From positions 1-64,000 of the forward strand of contig CABUKU010000002.1 in the NCBI GenBank assembly GCA_902492205.1: a stretch of 64,000 bases of DNA, given 5' to 3'. The translations under genes were made by a program, and so were the position numbers. This DNA is from an uncultured Bacteroides sp. Lineage in GTDB: Bacteria > Bacteroidota > Bacteroidia > Bacteroidales > Bacteroidaceae. This document shows positions 17,510 to 25,707 of the stretch, one piece after another. The notes under the pieces are model-generated. The model had not been told where the DNA came from. It did not search any database and was given only the letters and a program-made list of their open reading frames with translations. The first letter of the stretch is position 1. Each line of letters starts with the position of its first letter.

Positions 17510-18625
17510 ATGTTTAGCGAAGAATTAGAAAAAATATCATGGGAAGAGACGACCAAAGCCATCTATTCCAAAACAGATGCCGACGTGAAGAGAGCACTCT
17601 CCAAGGAACGTTGCGATGTAGATGATTTCATGGCCCTCATATCCCCTGCAGCGCAGCCATATATTGAAACTATGGCAAGGCTCAGTCAGAAATATACTTT
17701 GGAGAGATTTGGCAAAACAATCTCCATGTTCGTGCCGCTCTATCTCACCAATTCATGTACCAATTCATGCGTATATTGCGGTTTTCATGCCAGCAATCCC
17801 ATGAAGCGCACCATCCTTACCGAAGAAGAAATGGTGAATGAGTATAAAGCAATCAAGAAACTGGCTCCGTTTGAGAACCTGTTACTTGTAACCGGTGAAA
17901 ACCCTGCCAAAGCAGGTGTTCCCTACCTTGCCCGGGCACTTGAGCTTGCCAAACCTTATTTTTCCAACCTGCAGATTGAAGTAATGCCGCTCGAAGCCGC
18001 CGAATACGAGGAGCTTACCCACCACGGACTGAACGGGGTTATCTGTTTTCAGGAAACATACAACAAGGCAAACTACAATATCTACCACCCACGTGGAATG
18101 AAATCGAAGTTCGAATGGCGTGTGAACGGTTTCGACCGTATGGGACAAGCCGGCGTTCACAAAATCGGTATGGGCGTACTTATCGGACTGGAAGAATGGC
18201 GCACGGATGTAACAATGATGGCGCACCATCTGCGTTACCTGCAAAAGCATTACTGGAAGACTAAATACAGTGTAAACTTCCCCCGCATGCGTCCGTCGGA
18301 AAACGGCGGTTTCCAACCTAACGTTATCATGAGCGACAGGGAATTGGCACAGCTTACTTTTGCCATGCGCATCTTCGACCATGATGTGGACATCTCCTAC
18401 TCTACCCGTGAAAGTGCGGAGTTCCGCAACCACATGGCTACACTGGGAGTTACAACCATGAGTGCCGAGAGCAAAACCGAACCGGGTGGTTATTACAGTT
18501 ATCCGCAGACATTGGAGCAATTCCACGTCAGTGACGAACGCACGGCTGCGGAGGTAGATGCTTCTCTCAAAGCCCTCGGACGCGAGCCTGTGTGGAAAGA
18601 TTGGGATCAGGCATTTGACCGATAA
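17510..18625 (+). CDS. thiH: 2-iminoacetate synthase (tyrosine lyase)
   Basis: A 371-residue radical SAM enzyme that cleaves tyrosine to dehydroglycine (2-iminoacetate) and p-cresol for ThiG. CxxxCxxC is at Cys83, 87, 90 (CTNSCVYC), followed by the SAM-binding LLVTGENP near 124 and the C-terminal YSTRESAEFRNH near 306. Using ThiH and not the oxidase ThiO fits an anaerobe. Last gene of the tight block; 231 bp holding a 22-bp repeat array separate it from thiF. Confidence 0.95.
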   Translation: MFSEELEKISWEETTKAIYSKTDADVKRALSKERCDVDDFMALISPAAQPYIETMARLSQKYTLERFGKTISMFVPLYLTNSCTNSCVYCGFHASNPMKRTILTEEEMVNEYKAIKKLAPFENLLLVTGENPAKAGVPYLARALELAKPYFSNLQIEVMPLEAAEYEELTHHGLNGVICFQETYNKANYNIYHPRGMKSKFEWRVNGFDRMGQAGVHKIGMGVLIGLEEWRTDVTMMAHHLRYLQKHYWKTKYSVNFPRMRPSENGGFQPNVIMSDRELAQLTFAMRIFDHDVDISYSTRESAEFRNHMATLGVTTMSAESKTEPGGYYSYPQTLEQFHVSDERTAAEVDASLKALGREPVWKDWDQAFDR

Positions 18626-18718
18626 ACAAATTTCACCTAACGATTTGGTAGTCTTCTACCGGATAACTAAGTGATTTTTACGCATAGATTAATGTATTTG
18701 TCCTTGCATATTAAATGT

Positions 18719-18806
18719 TTCTCTGCAATGGAACAAGCGTTTCTCTGCAGAGAAACGTATATTCCACTGCAGTGAAACGCTTGTTCCACTGCAGTGGAAT
18801 ACTTAA
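18719..18806. repeat. 22-bp-period array, CTGCAG core, inside the thiamine operon
   Basis: Four adjoining 22-bp units start at 18719, 18741, 18763 and 18785. CTGCA falls at 18723, 18745, 18767 and 18789, exactly 22 bp apart. Units 2-4 have palindromic cores: TTTCTCTGCAGAGAAA (18740-18755), CCACTGCAGTG (18764-18774) and TTCCACTGCAGTGGAA (18784-18799). GGAACAAGCGTTTC (18730-18743) is also the inverse of 18774-18787. Confidence 0.9.
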
Positions 18807-18856
18807 TATGTAAGAAGAAAAAGGTTAATTCATATACATAAAACGATTAATAGAGC

Positions 18857-19549
18857 ATGGAAAGATATTCAAGGCAACTGATGTTACCGGAAATAGGTGA
18901 AGAAGGCCAGCAAAAGCTATCCGCAGCCAAAGTGTTGATTGTAGGTGTAGGCGGATTGGGTTCGCCTGTCTCCCTGTATCTCACCGGTGCAGGTATCGGA
19001 ACAATCGGATTGATAGATGATGATGTGGTAAGCATATCCAATTTGCAACGGCAGATACTTTACACCGAAACCGAAGTAGGAATCAAAAAGGCTGTTTGTG
19101 CCAAAGAACGTCTGCGGCAGTTGAATCAGGATGTGCAATTAAATGTCTATGCCACAAGGCTGACGAAAGAAAATGCAAAGGAAATCATCGGTCAATATAA
19201 TATTGTTGTAGATGGTTGTGATAACTTCGCCACACGTTACCTGATTAACGACACCTGCACGGAGCTTGGAAAAGTATATGTTTACGGAGCTATCTGCGGA
19301 TTTGAGGGACAAGTGTCGGTGTTCAACCACCAAAGTACAATCAATTACCGTAATCTTTACCCGGACGAAGAAGAAATGATGAAGATGCCACCGCCATTCA
19401 AAGGCGTAATCGGCGTTACTCCCGCTATCGTAGGAAGCGTGGAAGCAACGGAAGTAATCAAAATTATTTGCGGGTTCGGAGAGATTTTATCGGGCAAACT
19501 ATGGACCATTGATTTGCGGACATGGCAATCTAACATATTTTCTTTATAA
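18857..19549 (+). CDS. thiF: ThiF/MoeB-type ThiS adenylyltransferase lacking the zinc site
   Basis: A 230-residue E1-like enzyme expected to adenylate the ThiS C-terminus. The nucleotide loop is GVGGLGSP (30-37), with DDDVVSISNLQRQILY (53-68) and the DGCDNFATRYLIND segment near 119. Where most ThiF/MoeB proteins have a CxxC zinc ligand pair this one reads INYRNLYPDEE (about 172), and the second CxxC near the C-terminus is also absent. It is shorter than the roughly 250-residue E. coli protein. Its place in the thiamine operon makes ThiS the likely partner. Repeat array upstream, tenI-like gene 61 bp downstream. Confidence 0.88.
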   Translation: MERYSRQLMLPEIGEEGQQKLSAAKVLIVGVGGLGSPVSLYLTGAGIGTIGLIDDDVVSISNLQRQILYTETEVGIKKAVCAKERLRQLNQDVQLNVYATRLTKENAKEIIGQYNIVVDGCDNFATRYLINDTCTELGKVYVYGAICGFEGQVSVFNHQSTINYRNLYPDEEEMMKMPPPFKGVIGVTPAIVGSVEATEVIKIICGFGEILSGKLWTIDLRTWQSNIFSL

Positions 19550-19576
19550 AATATTGCCTATTTAAATACTATATAG

Positions 19577-19584
19577 TAACTTTG
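19577..19584 (+). promoter_or_regulatory. Internal -7 box before the tenI-like gene
   Basis: TAACTTTG, preceded at 20 bp by ATTG (19553-19556), one mismatch from the -33 consensus. It could transcribe the last gene of the cluster without the riboswitch. Confidence 0.5.
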
Positions 19585-19610
19585 TTTACTCAAAACAGCA
19601 GAACAAAGAA

Positions 19611-20219
19611 ATGAAACTGATAGTAATTACTCCCCCGACTTTCTTCGTGGAAGAAGATAAAATAATTACCGCCTTGTTTGAGGAAGGATTGGACATTTTA
19701 CATTTAAGAAAGCCCGATACGGCCGCTGCTTATATGGAAAGGCTGCTGACTCTTATCCCGGAGCAATATCGCAAAAGAATAGTTACTCACGAACATTTCT
19801 ATCTGAAAGAAGAATACCAACTGATGGGCATTCACTTGAATAACCGTAATCCAAGCAAGCCGGAGGACTATAAAGGACATGTGAGCTGTTCATGCCACTC
19901 CATTCAAGAGGTAAAGGAGGACAAGGATATGTATGACTACGTCTTTATGAGTCCCATTTATGACAGTATTTCAAAAGAAAATTATCAGTCGGCTTATACT
20001 CCCGAAGAATTGCGTAAGGCTGCCAAAGAAGGGATTATAGATAAAAAGGTAATGGCATTGGGTGGTATTACCCCTTGCAATATATTGGAAGTGAAAGATT
20101 TCGGCTTCGGCGGTGCAGTTATATTGGGTGATTTATGGAACAAGTTCGATTACTGTAACGACAAAGATTACACCGCTCTCATCAAGCATTTCAAGAAATT
20201 GAAAGATATGGCCGATTAA
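19611..20219 (+). CDS. TenI/ThiE-family protein, probable thiazole tautomerase
   Basis: A 202-residue TIM-barrel relative of ThiE. It keeps the phosphate-site pattern (SPIYDSISKENY near 125, MALGGITPCN near 154) and LHLRKPD at 30-36, but lacks the IIDD and HLGxxD residues that ThiE uses for the pyrimidine and Mg; SCSCHSIQEV stands in part of that place. That pattern fits TenI, which speeds aromatisation of the thiazole tautomer made by ThiG. A second ThiE is less likely with a complete thiE upstream. Its last 4 bp overlap the end of a convergent membrane-protein gene. Confidence 0.75.
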   Translation: MKLIVITPPTFFVEEDKIITALFEEGLDILHLRKPDTAAAYMERLLTLIPEQYRKRIVTHEHFYLKEEYQLMGIHLNNRNPSKPEDYKGHVSCSCHSIQEVKEDKDMYDYVFMSPIYDSISKENYQSAYTPEELRKAAKEGIIDKKVMALGGITPCNILEVKDFGFGGAVILGDLWNKFDYCNDKDYTALIKHFKKLKDMAD

Positions 20220-20641
20220 GGTGTTTCATCTTTCTTCCACCATTGGCGAAGAAACAGGAAACCTGTGATTATCAGTGCTGACGAAAGTCCCGTATAGAAT
20301 ACGGAGATAAAAGAATTCGGCAATAAATGATAACCGCGTATTACTATTCCCAATGTAATCATAACCGCCATTACAATCCATCCTTTTACATCAAAGAAAG
20401 AAAAAGGGCAATGCCTGTTCTGCTTCTCTCCGATGCGTTTGCTGTGCTTGTCGAATAACTTTTTAAAAACGAAGTTGAAGAACAGGAGGAATACGGCAAT
20501 GCTTTCGCACACCTTGAACAACCAGGATTGGGAATCGGTGAGCCAAGTTACAACACCTATTCTCAGAATGTTGGCTCCTGCAACTATCCAAACAAGCCCG
20601 GCTATAAGAAGTAATGTTCTGCCACTAACTTTGAATTTCAT
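20216..20641 (-). CDS. Small polytopic membrane protein, unknown function
   Basis: A 141-residue protein with four predicted membrane helices (about 9-31, 44-62, 86-104, 111-131) and a basic cytoplasmic-type loop between the second and third (FKKLFDKHSKRIGEKQNRH). No family recognised beyond being a conserved-looking Bacteroides membrane protein. Its stop overlaps the end of the tenI-like gene on the other strand by 4 bp. It has its own consensus promoter at 20661-20692. Confidence 0.7.
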   Translation of the reverse strand: MKFKVSGRTLLLIAGLVWIVAGANILRIGVVTWLTDSQSWLFKVCESIAVFLLFFNFVFKKLFDKHSKRIGEKQNRHCPFSFFDVKGWIVMAVMITLGIVIRGYHLLPNSFISVFYTGLSSALIITGFLFLRQWWKKDETP

Positions 20642-20660
20642 TGTGATGTCCTTTTATCTA

Positions 20661-20692
20661 CAAATATAGATACAAAAAAGGCTGTTACCAAA
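20661..20692 (-). promoter_or_regulatory. Promoter of the small membrane protein gene
   Basis: On the minus strand TTTG (20692-20689), 20-bp spacer, TATATTTG (20668-20661). The -33 box lies in the terminator of the upstream esterase gene, so the two signals overlap. Confidence 0.65.
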
Positions 20693-20706
20693 GAACAGCC
20701 TTTCTA
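20674..20706 (-). terminator. Terminator of the carboxylesterase gene
   Basis: AAAGGCTGTT (20677-20686) pairs with AACAGCCTTT (20694-20703); read leftward it ends in a T run. Confidence 0.75.
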
Positions 20707-20725
20707 TCACTGAGATGTTATGCTT

Positions 20726-22384
20726 TTATAAGATTTCGCGTGCCTCTCTGTCGGGATCGTTCTTTACCTCACACTGATCGTCAAGAATCATCACTTCTCC
20801 ATTGGCTTCGGTATATTTCGGCCATGCAGGTAAAGCGGAGCAGGAAGGATTACCGGTGCGCATAAAGTTCAGCAATGCATCGGACATCTTATCGGCCAAA
20901 GCTCTCGGACGGGCACCACCTCCCGTATGAGTCACTATACGGTCGGTATTCCTGAACCAGAAACTTATATCCAGACAATGGAAAGCTCTCATACGTCCAT
21001 CAAACAAAGGCGGTTGCCAACCGAACCATGCCATATAAACCGGTGCTTGTTGCTTCAACTTAGCATTAGCCGTGTTTACTGCATCCCGTCGTGAAGAAAG
21101 AATCATCGAATATATTTCTATCGGTTTCTTATCGGGGAATGCTTTTACATATGCTTTCACAATGGCTTCTGCCTTGTCTCCTTTTGACGGTTTCAATTTC
21201 TCCACTACTTGTTCCATTGTTATTTTCTCAATCACGGCATCTGTTCTGCTGGGTGAAGATTCATTAAAGGTAGTACAAACAATTAAAGGAACAGAAGCGG
21301 AAGGTGCATCCGGGTTTGAGTAGAAAGTTTCTTGAGGTATATGTATTCCGTCGGCAACAGGACCAAAACCTCCCCTTCTCATGCCGGATGTAACATTCTC
21401 TTTCGCCAGTTTGTCAGCAGCACGATAAGCTATGTTCAAATACTCATTCCAGGGAATCTCCTGTAGTTTATCAATCTGTGAAGGTTTCAATCCGGCCTCC
21501 TTAACAATATATTCACCTAACTTCTTTGAATATTCAGGATTAATGGCACCGGTAGTGTTGCCACTCAGCGCAACTGCTTTATGGATCAAACCTTTTGTTT
21601 CATCCATTGCAAGCAAGGTACAAACCTTTGCTCCACCACCCGATTGCCCCATGATAGTAACATTATTCGGATCACCGCCAAAATTCTCTATATTATTATG
21701 TATCCACCTTAGTGCAGCAACAATATCGAGAATGCCTACATTGCCTGAATCTTTATACTTCTCACCACCTAAGCCAGACAAATCTGTAAATCCGATAGGG
21801 CCTAAACGGTGGTTAACCGAACAAAAAACGATATTACCATACCGGCTCAGATTCTCACCATGATAGCCGTCTTGTTCAATCGCATTTCCATTAGAGTATC
21901 CGCCACCATGAAGCCATACAAGCACAGGACGTTTTGCTCCATCGGCGATTCCCTGTGTCCAGACATTGAGACTTAAACAGTTTTCGCTTACTTCATCGTA
22001 GTTCCAATGGTCTACAAACATTTGATAGTCATCAGAACCCCGGTTATATATCCGTTGGGGAGCAGAGTTTCCATAATATACCGTGGGCTTGATTCCTTCC
22101 CATGATTCAGGCTCCTGAGCAGGCATAAAACGATTTTTACCTCCTGTATTCGCCCCATAAGGAATACCTAAGAAAGTATAAGTATCATTTAATATATAAC
22201 CTTTTACTTTACCATAGGCTGTATTTGCAATAGCTATGGAGTCTCCAATCTGAAGAACAGGTTCATCGTCCGTTTTTCCCTTTTGAGAAGATGAAGAACA
22301 GGAAGTGAATGAAGCCATAAGAACCAACCCGGACAGAACTGCATAAGCTCCGGCTCTACTGAATAAATCATTGTAGTTTTTCAT
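20726..22384 (-). CDS. Type B carboxylesterase lipoprotein
   Basis: A 552-residue alpha/beta hydrolase of the carboxylesterase/lipase type B family. Lipobox SFTSC with Cys29, followed by a Ser-rich spacer, so it is anchored in a membrane facing the periplasm or outside. Oxyanion loop HGGG at 159-162, nucleophile S248 in GQSGGG, and a C-terminal FHCLDISFWFRNTD near 485 that should carry the catalytic His (the acid is probably in TFNESSPSR near 360). Substrate unknown: an ester or acylated sugar. Transcribed alone. Confidence 0.88.
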   Translation of the reverse strand: MKNYNDLFSRAGAYAVLSGLVLMASFTSCSSSSQKGKTDDEPVLQIGDSIAIANTAYGKVKGYILNDTYTFLGIPYGANTGGKNRFMPAQEPESWEGIKPTVYYGNSAPQRIYNRGSDDYQMFVDHWNYDEVSENCLSLNVWTQGIADGAKRPVLVWLHGGGYSNGNAIEQDGYHGENLSRYGNIVFCSVNHRLGPIGFTDLSGLGGEKYKDSGNVGILDIVAALRWIHNNIENFGGDPNNVTIMGQSGGGAKVCTLLAMDETKGLIHKAVALSGNTTGAINPEYSKKLGEYIVKEAGLKPSQIDKLQEIPWNEYLNIAYRAADKLAKENVTSGMRRGGFGPVADGIHIPQETFYSNPDAPSASVPLIVCTTFNESSPSRTDAVIEKITMEQVVEKLKPSKGDKAEAIVKAYVKAFPDKKPIEIYSMILSSRRDAVNTANAKLKQQAPVYMAWFGWQPPLFDGRMRAFHCLDISFWFRNTDRIVTHTGGGARPRALADKMSDALLNFMRTGNPSCSALPAWPKYTEANGEVMILDDQCEVKNDPDREAREIL

Positions 22385-22413
22385 GCATTATCTTAGTTTT
22401 AATTTGACACATA

Positions 22414-22421
22414 CAAAATTA
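22414..22421 (-). promoter_or_regulatory. -7 box of the carboxylesterase gene
   Basis: TAATTTTG on the minus strand, 29 bp before the ATG. A TTTG lies 16 bp further up, shorter than the usual spacing. Confidence 0.5.
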
Positions 22422-22573
22422 GGGATATAAAGAGCTACAAACAATTAAATTATTATCAATTAATGATACTATTTTGTCATCCTACACAAGTGTTTATTTG
22501 ATATACATCAATAAATGGACTGTGGAAAGCAAAAAAGAGGCTTCATACGATACATTATATAAACATAAGGTTC

Positions 22574-22581
22574 TACATTTG
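22574..22581 (+). promoter_or_regulatory. -7 box before a 25-residue gene
   Basis: TACATTTG, predicted start about 22588, giving a 48-nt leader before the small reading frame at 22636. Confidence 0.5.
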
Positions 22582-22635
22582 TGTTATAAAACATATTTTC
22601 AATAAGAGTATTCAAAGTTATAAAAGGTATAAGTT

Positions 22636-22713
22636 ATGGAAAAGGTAAAAAGATTGTTTATTTGGTTTATAGAGAAAACCAACAATAACTCAGGTAGTAT
22701 GTGGGGATTGTAA
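22636..22713 (+). CDS. Small protein, 25 residues, amphipathic
   Basis: A short reading frame starting MEKVKRLFIWFIEKTNNN and ending in Trp-Gly-Leu. The first 14 residues make a basic amphipathic helix, the rest is polar (Asn, Ser, Gly). It has what a real transcription unit needs: a -7 box at 22574, A/G-rich bases before the ATG (AAAGGTATAAGTT), and a 14-bp perfect-stem terminator 12 bp after the stop, all within 190 bp that hold nothing else. No known family recognised. It may bind a membrane or a larger protein. Alternatively the unit is a small RNA and the frame is chance. Confidence 0.55.
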   Translation: MEKVKRLFIWFIEKTNNNSGSMWGL

Positions 22714-22725
22714 CAGTAAGAATAA

Positions 22726-22760
22726 AAAGGGATGCTTTTAACAAAAGCATCCCTTTCTTA
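22726..22760. terminator. Strong bidirectional terminator
   Basis: AAAGGGATGCTTTT (22726-22739), loop AAC, AAAAGCATCCCTTT (22743-22756): a 14-bp perfect stem serving the small gene (+) and ppdK (-). Confidence 0.85.
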
Positions 22761-22781
22761 TTTATTAGTTATAATAATTTG

Positions 22782-25502
22782 TTAGTCTTCCAAGGCGGCC
22801 TGAGCTGCTGCGAGTCTTGCTATCGGAACTCTGAATGGAGAACAGCTAACATAATTCAACCCTACTCTGTGGCAGAACTTAACTGAAGAAGGTTCGCCAC
22901 CATGCTCACCACAGATACCACATTTCAAATCCGGACGGATAGCACGGCCTTTCTCTGTCGCCATACGCACTAATTGTCCTACACCATTTTGGTCGAGAAC
23001 CTGGAATGGATCTACCTTCAGGATTTTCTTTTCCAAATAGATTGGTAAGAATGAAGCAATATCATCACGAGAATAACCGAATGTCATCTGAGTTAAGTCA
23101 TTTGTACCGAATGAGAAGAACTCTGCCGATGAAGCAATGCGATCGGCAGTCAAAGCAGCACGAGGAATTTCAATCATTGTACCAACTTTAAAGTCGATGC
23201 TGTCTCCCACTTCTGCGAAAAGTTTGGCAGCTTCTGCTCTAATCACTTCTTCCTGTTGCTTGAACTCATAAAGAATACCGGTTAACGGAACCATGATTTC
23301 CGGATGAGTTTCTACACCTTCTTTTTTCAATTCGAGTGCAGCACCAAGGATGGCACGTGTTTGCATTTGTGTAATTTCAGGATAAGTATTACCCAAACGA
23401 CAACCACGATGACCTAACATCGGATTATGTTCACAAAGAGATTCAACACGTTGCTGGATATATTGAAGAGTTACTCCCATAGTATCAGCCATTTCCTGCT
23501 GTCCTTTCAAATCGTGCGGTACGAACTCGTGCAAAGGAGGATCAAGCAAACGAACGGTAACAGGGCAACCTGCCATAGCTTCAAAAATACCTTTGAAGTC
23601 AGCTTGCTGATATGGTAAAATCTTAGCCAATGCCTTGCGACGTCCTTCAGCATCTTCAGCCAAAATCATTTCGCGCATTGCTTTAATCTTTTCACCTTCA
23701 AAGAACATATGTTCCGTACGGCAAAGACCAATACCCACAGCACCAAAGTTGCGCGCAACTTGTGCATCATGAGGAGTATCAGCATTCGTGCGTACCTGCA
23801 AACGAGTATATTTGTTAGCCAAGTTCATCAATTCGGCGAAATCACCTGATAACTCGGCAGCTCTTGTATCCACTTTACCTTGATAAACTTCTCCTGTTGT
23901 TCCATTCAGAGAGATGAAATCACCTTCTTTCAAAACAACTCCGTCTATTTCAACAGTTCTTGTTTTATAATCTACATTCAAAGCTCCAGCACCCGATACA
24001 CAGCATTTACCCATACCACGTGCAACAACCGCAGCATGAGAAGTCATACCACCGCGCGCTGTCAAAATACCTTCGGCAACAGCCATACCTGCCAAGTCTT
24101 CAGGAGATGTTTCGATGCGAACCATAACTACCTTATGACCGTCGGCATGCCATTTGGCAGCATCATCGGCAAAGAATACGATCTGACCGGTTGCAGCACC
24201 CGGAGATGCAGGTAAACCACGAGTCAATACTTTTGCTTTGCGAAGTGCTTCCTTATCGAATACCGGGTGAAGTAATTCATCTAATTTATTAGGCTCAACA
24301 CGGCGTAATGCTTCTTTTTCATTAATCATTCCCTGATGCAATAAATCCATGGCTATTTTGACCATAGCGGCACCGGTACGTTTACCGTTACGAGTCTGCA
24401 AGAACCATAATTTACCTTCTTGTACGGTAAATTCCATATCCTGCATATCACGATAGTGATTCTCTAGTTTGGTTTGCAATGCATCGAGTTCTTTATAAAT
24501 TTCGGGCATTGCTTCTTCCATAGAAGGGAATTTAGCCGCACGAACTTCTTCACTGATACTTGCACGTTCAGCCCAACGTTGTGAACCGATCTTAGTGATT
24601 TGTTGAGGAGTACGAATACCGGCTACCACATCTTCACCCTGTGCATTTATCAAATATTCACCATTAAACAGGTCTTCACCATTACCGGCATCACGAGAAA
24701 AGCAAACACCGGTTGCAGAAGTTTCTCCCATATTACCGAATACCATGGCTTGCACTGTAACTGCAGTACCCCATTCATCAGGAATTCCTTCCATTTTTCT
24801 ATAAAGAATGGCACGTTCATTCATCCATGAATTGAACACGGCGCAAACAGCTCCCCAAAGTTGTTCATATGCACAAGTAGGGAAGTCTTTTCCTGTTTGT
24901 TTCTTAACAGCTTCTTTGAACTTGGAAACCAATTTCTTCAAATCTTCAACCTCAAGTTCATTATCCAATTTAACGCCTTTTTCTTTCTTTACTTCTTCAA
25001 TAATTTTTTCAAATGGATCAATGTCTTCCTTGTTTGTAGGTTTCATCCCTAAAACAACATCACCATACATTTGAACGAAACGGCGATAAGAATCCCATGC
25101 AAAACGTGCATTACCGGTCTTGCGTACAATTCCTTCCACTACTTCATCATTCAATCCAAGATTCAGGATAGTATCCATCATACCCGGCATAGAAGCGCGT
25201 GCTCCGGAACGTACAGAAACCAACAATGGGTTTTCTACATCACCAAACTTAGACTTCATCAAAGTCTCAATATGTGCTATGGCTTTTTCTACTTCGCTTT
25301 TTAGTAACTCAACTACTTTATCCTGTCCTACTTCATAATATTCCGAACAAACTTCAGTAGTGATTGTGAATCCCGGAGGCACCGGTACGCCGATCAAATT
25401 CATTTCCGCCAGATTCGCTCCTTTACCACCTAAAAGGTTGCGCATATCTGCCTTACCTTCTGCGTGACCATTTCCAAAAGTATAAACTCTTTTTTTATCC
25501 AT
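22782..25502 (-). CDS. ppdK: Pyruvate phosphate dikinase
   Basis: A 906-residue cytoplasmic enzyme interconverting pyruvate, ATP and Pi with PEP, AMP and PPi, used in glycolysis or gluconeogenesis. ATP-grasp domain about 1-340 (LLGGKGANLAEM, RSGARASMPGMMDT); phosphohistidine swivel domain with catalytic H489 in GGMTSHAAVVARG; C-terminal PEP-binding TIM barrel with GTNDLTQMTFGYSRDD and the catalytic Cys in CGICGEHGG. The frame extends to an ATG at 25553, but the -7 box at 25553-25560 puts the transcript start near 25546, so that ATG would not be in the mRNA; MDKKRVYTFGNG at 25502 is also the family N-terminus. Confidence 0.97.
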   Translation of the reverse strand: MDKKRVYTFGNGHAEGKADMRNLLGGKGANLAEMNLIGVPVPPGFTITTEVCSEYYEVGQDKVVELLKSEVEKAIAHIETLMKSKFGDVENPLLVSVRSGARASMPGMMDTILNLGLNDEVVEGIVRKTGNARFAWDSYRRFVQMYGDVVLGMKPTNKEDIDPFEKIIEEVKKEKGVKLDNELEVEDLKKLVSKFKEAVKKQTGKDFPTCAYEQLWGAVCAVFNSWMNERAILYRKMEGIPDEWGTAVTVQAMVFGNMGETSATGVCFSRDAGNGEDLFNGEYLINAQGEDVVAGIRTPQQITKIGSQRWAERASISEEVRAAKFPSMEEAMPEIYKELDALQTKLENHYRDMQDMEFTVQEGKLWFLQTRNGKRTGAAMVKIAMDLLHQGMINEKEALRRVEPNKLDELLHPVFDKEALRKAKVLTRGLPASPGAATGQIVFFADDAAKWHADGHKVVMVRIETSPEDLAGMAVAEGILTARGGMTSHAAVVARGMGKCCVSGAGALNVDYKTRTVEIDGVVLKEGDFISLNGTTGEVYQGKVDTRAAELSGDFAELMNLANKYTRLQVRTNADTPHDAQVARNFGAVGIGLCRTEHMFFEGEKIKAMREMILAEDAEGRRKALAKILPYQQADFKGIFEAMAGCPVTVRLLDPPLHEFVPHDLKGQQEMADTMGVTLQYIQQRVESLCEHNPMLGHRGCRLGNTYPEITQMQTRAILGAALELKKEGVETHPEIMVPLTGILYEFKQQEEVIRAEAAKLFAEVGDSIDFKVGTMIEIPRAALTADRIASSAEFFSFGTNDLTQMTFGYSRDDIASFLPIYLEKKILKVDPFQVLDQNGVGQLVRMATEKGRAIRPDLKCGICGEHGGEPSSVKFCHRVGLNYVSCSPFRVPIARLAAAQAALED

Positions 25503-25552
25503 AAGTATGTATTTAATTAGATCTATAAAAAGATGTATTAAGGTTTTCGCCA

Positions 25553-25560
25553 CAAAACTA
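25553..25560 (-). promoter_or_regulatory. -7 box of ppdK
   Basis: TAGTTTTG on the minus strand, 50 bp before the chosen start; it excludes the upstream in-frame ATG. Confidence 0.55.
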
Positions 25561-25674
25561 ACGATATTTTACAAAAGAAGAAATTTTTTAGCATAAATAT
25601 AGTGCTAAAAATGCAATTTCGACTTTGCAATCCAGAATATGACCAAATATAAGAAGAATTTCAGGTAAAAAGTG

Positions 25675-25682
25675 TAATTTTG
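25675..25682 (+). promoter_or_regulatory. -7 box of the rlmD operon
   Basis: TAATTTTG, 25 bp before the TTG start of rlmD. No clear -33 box. Confidence 0.55.
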
Positions 25683-25707
25683 CAACCTCACTTAATACAT
25701 AAATAAA

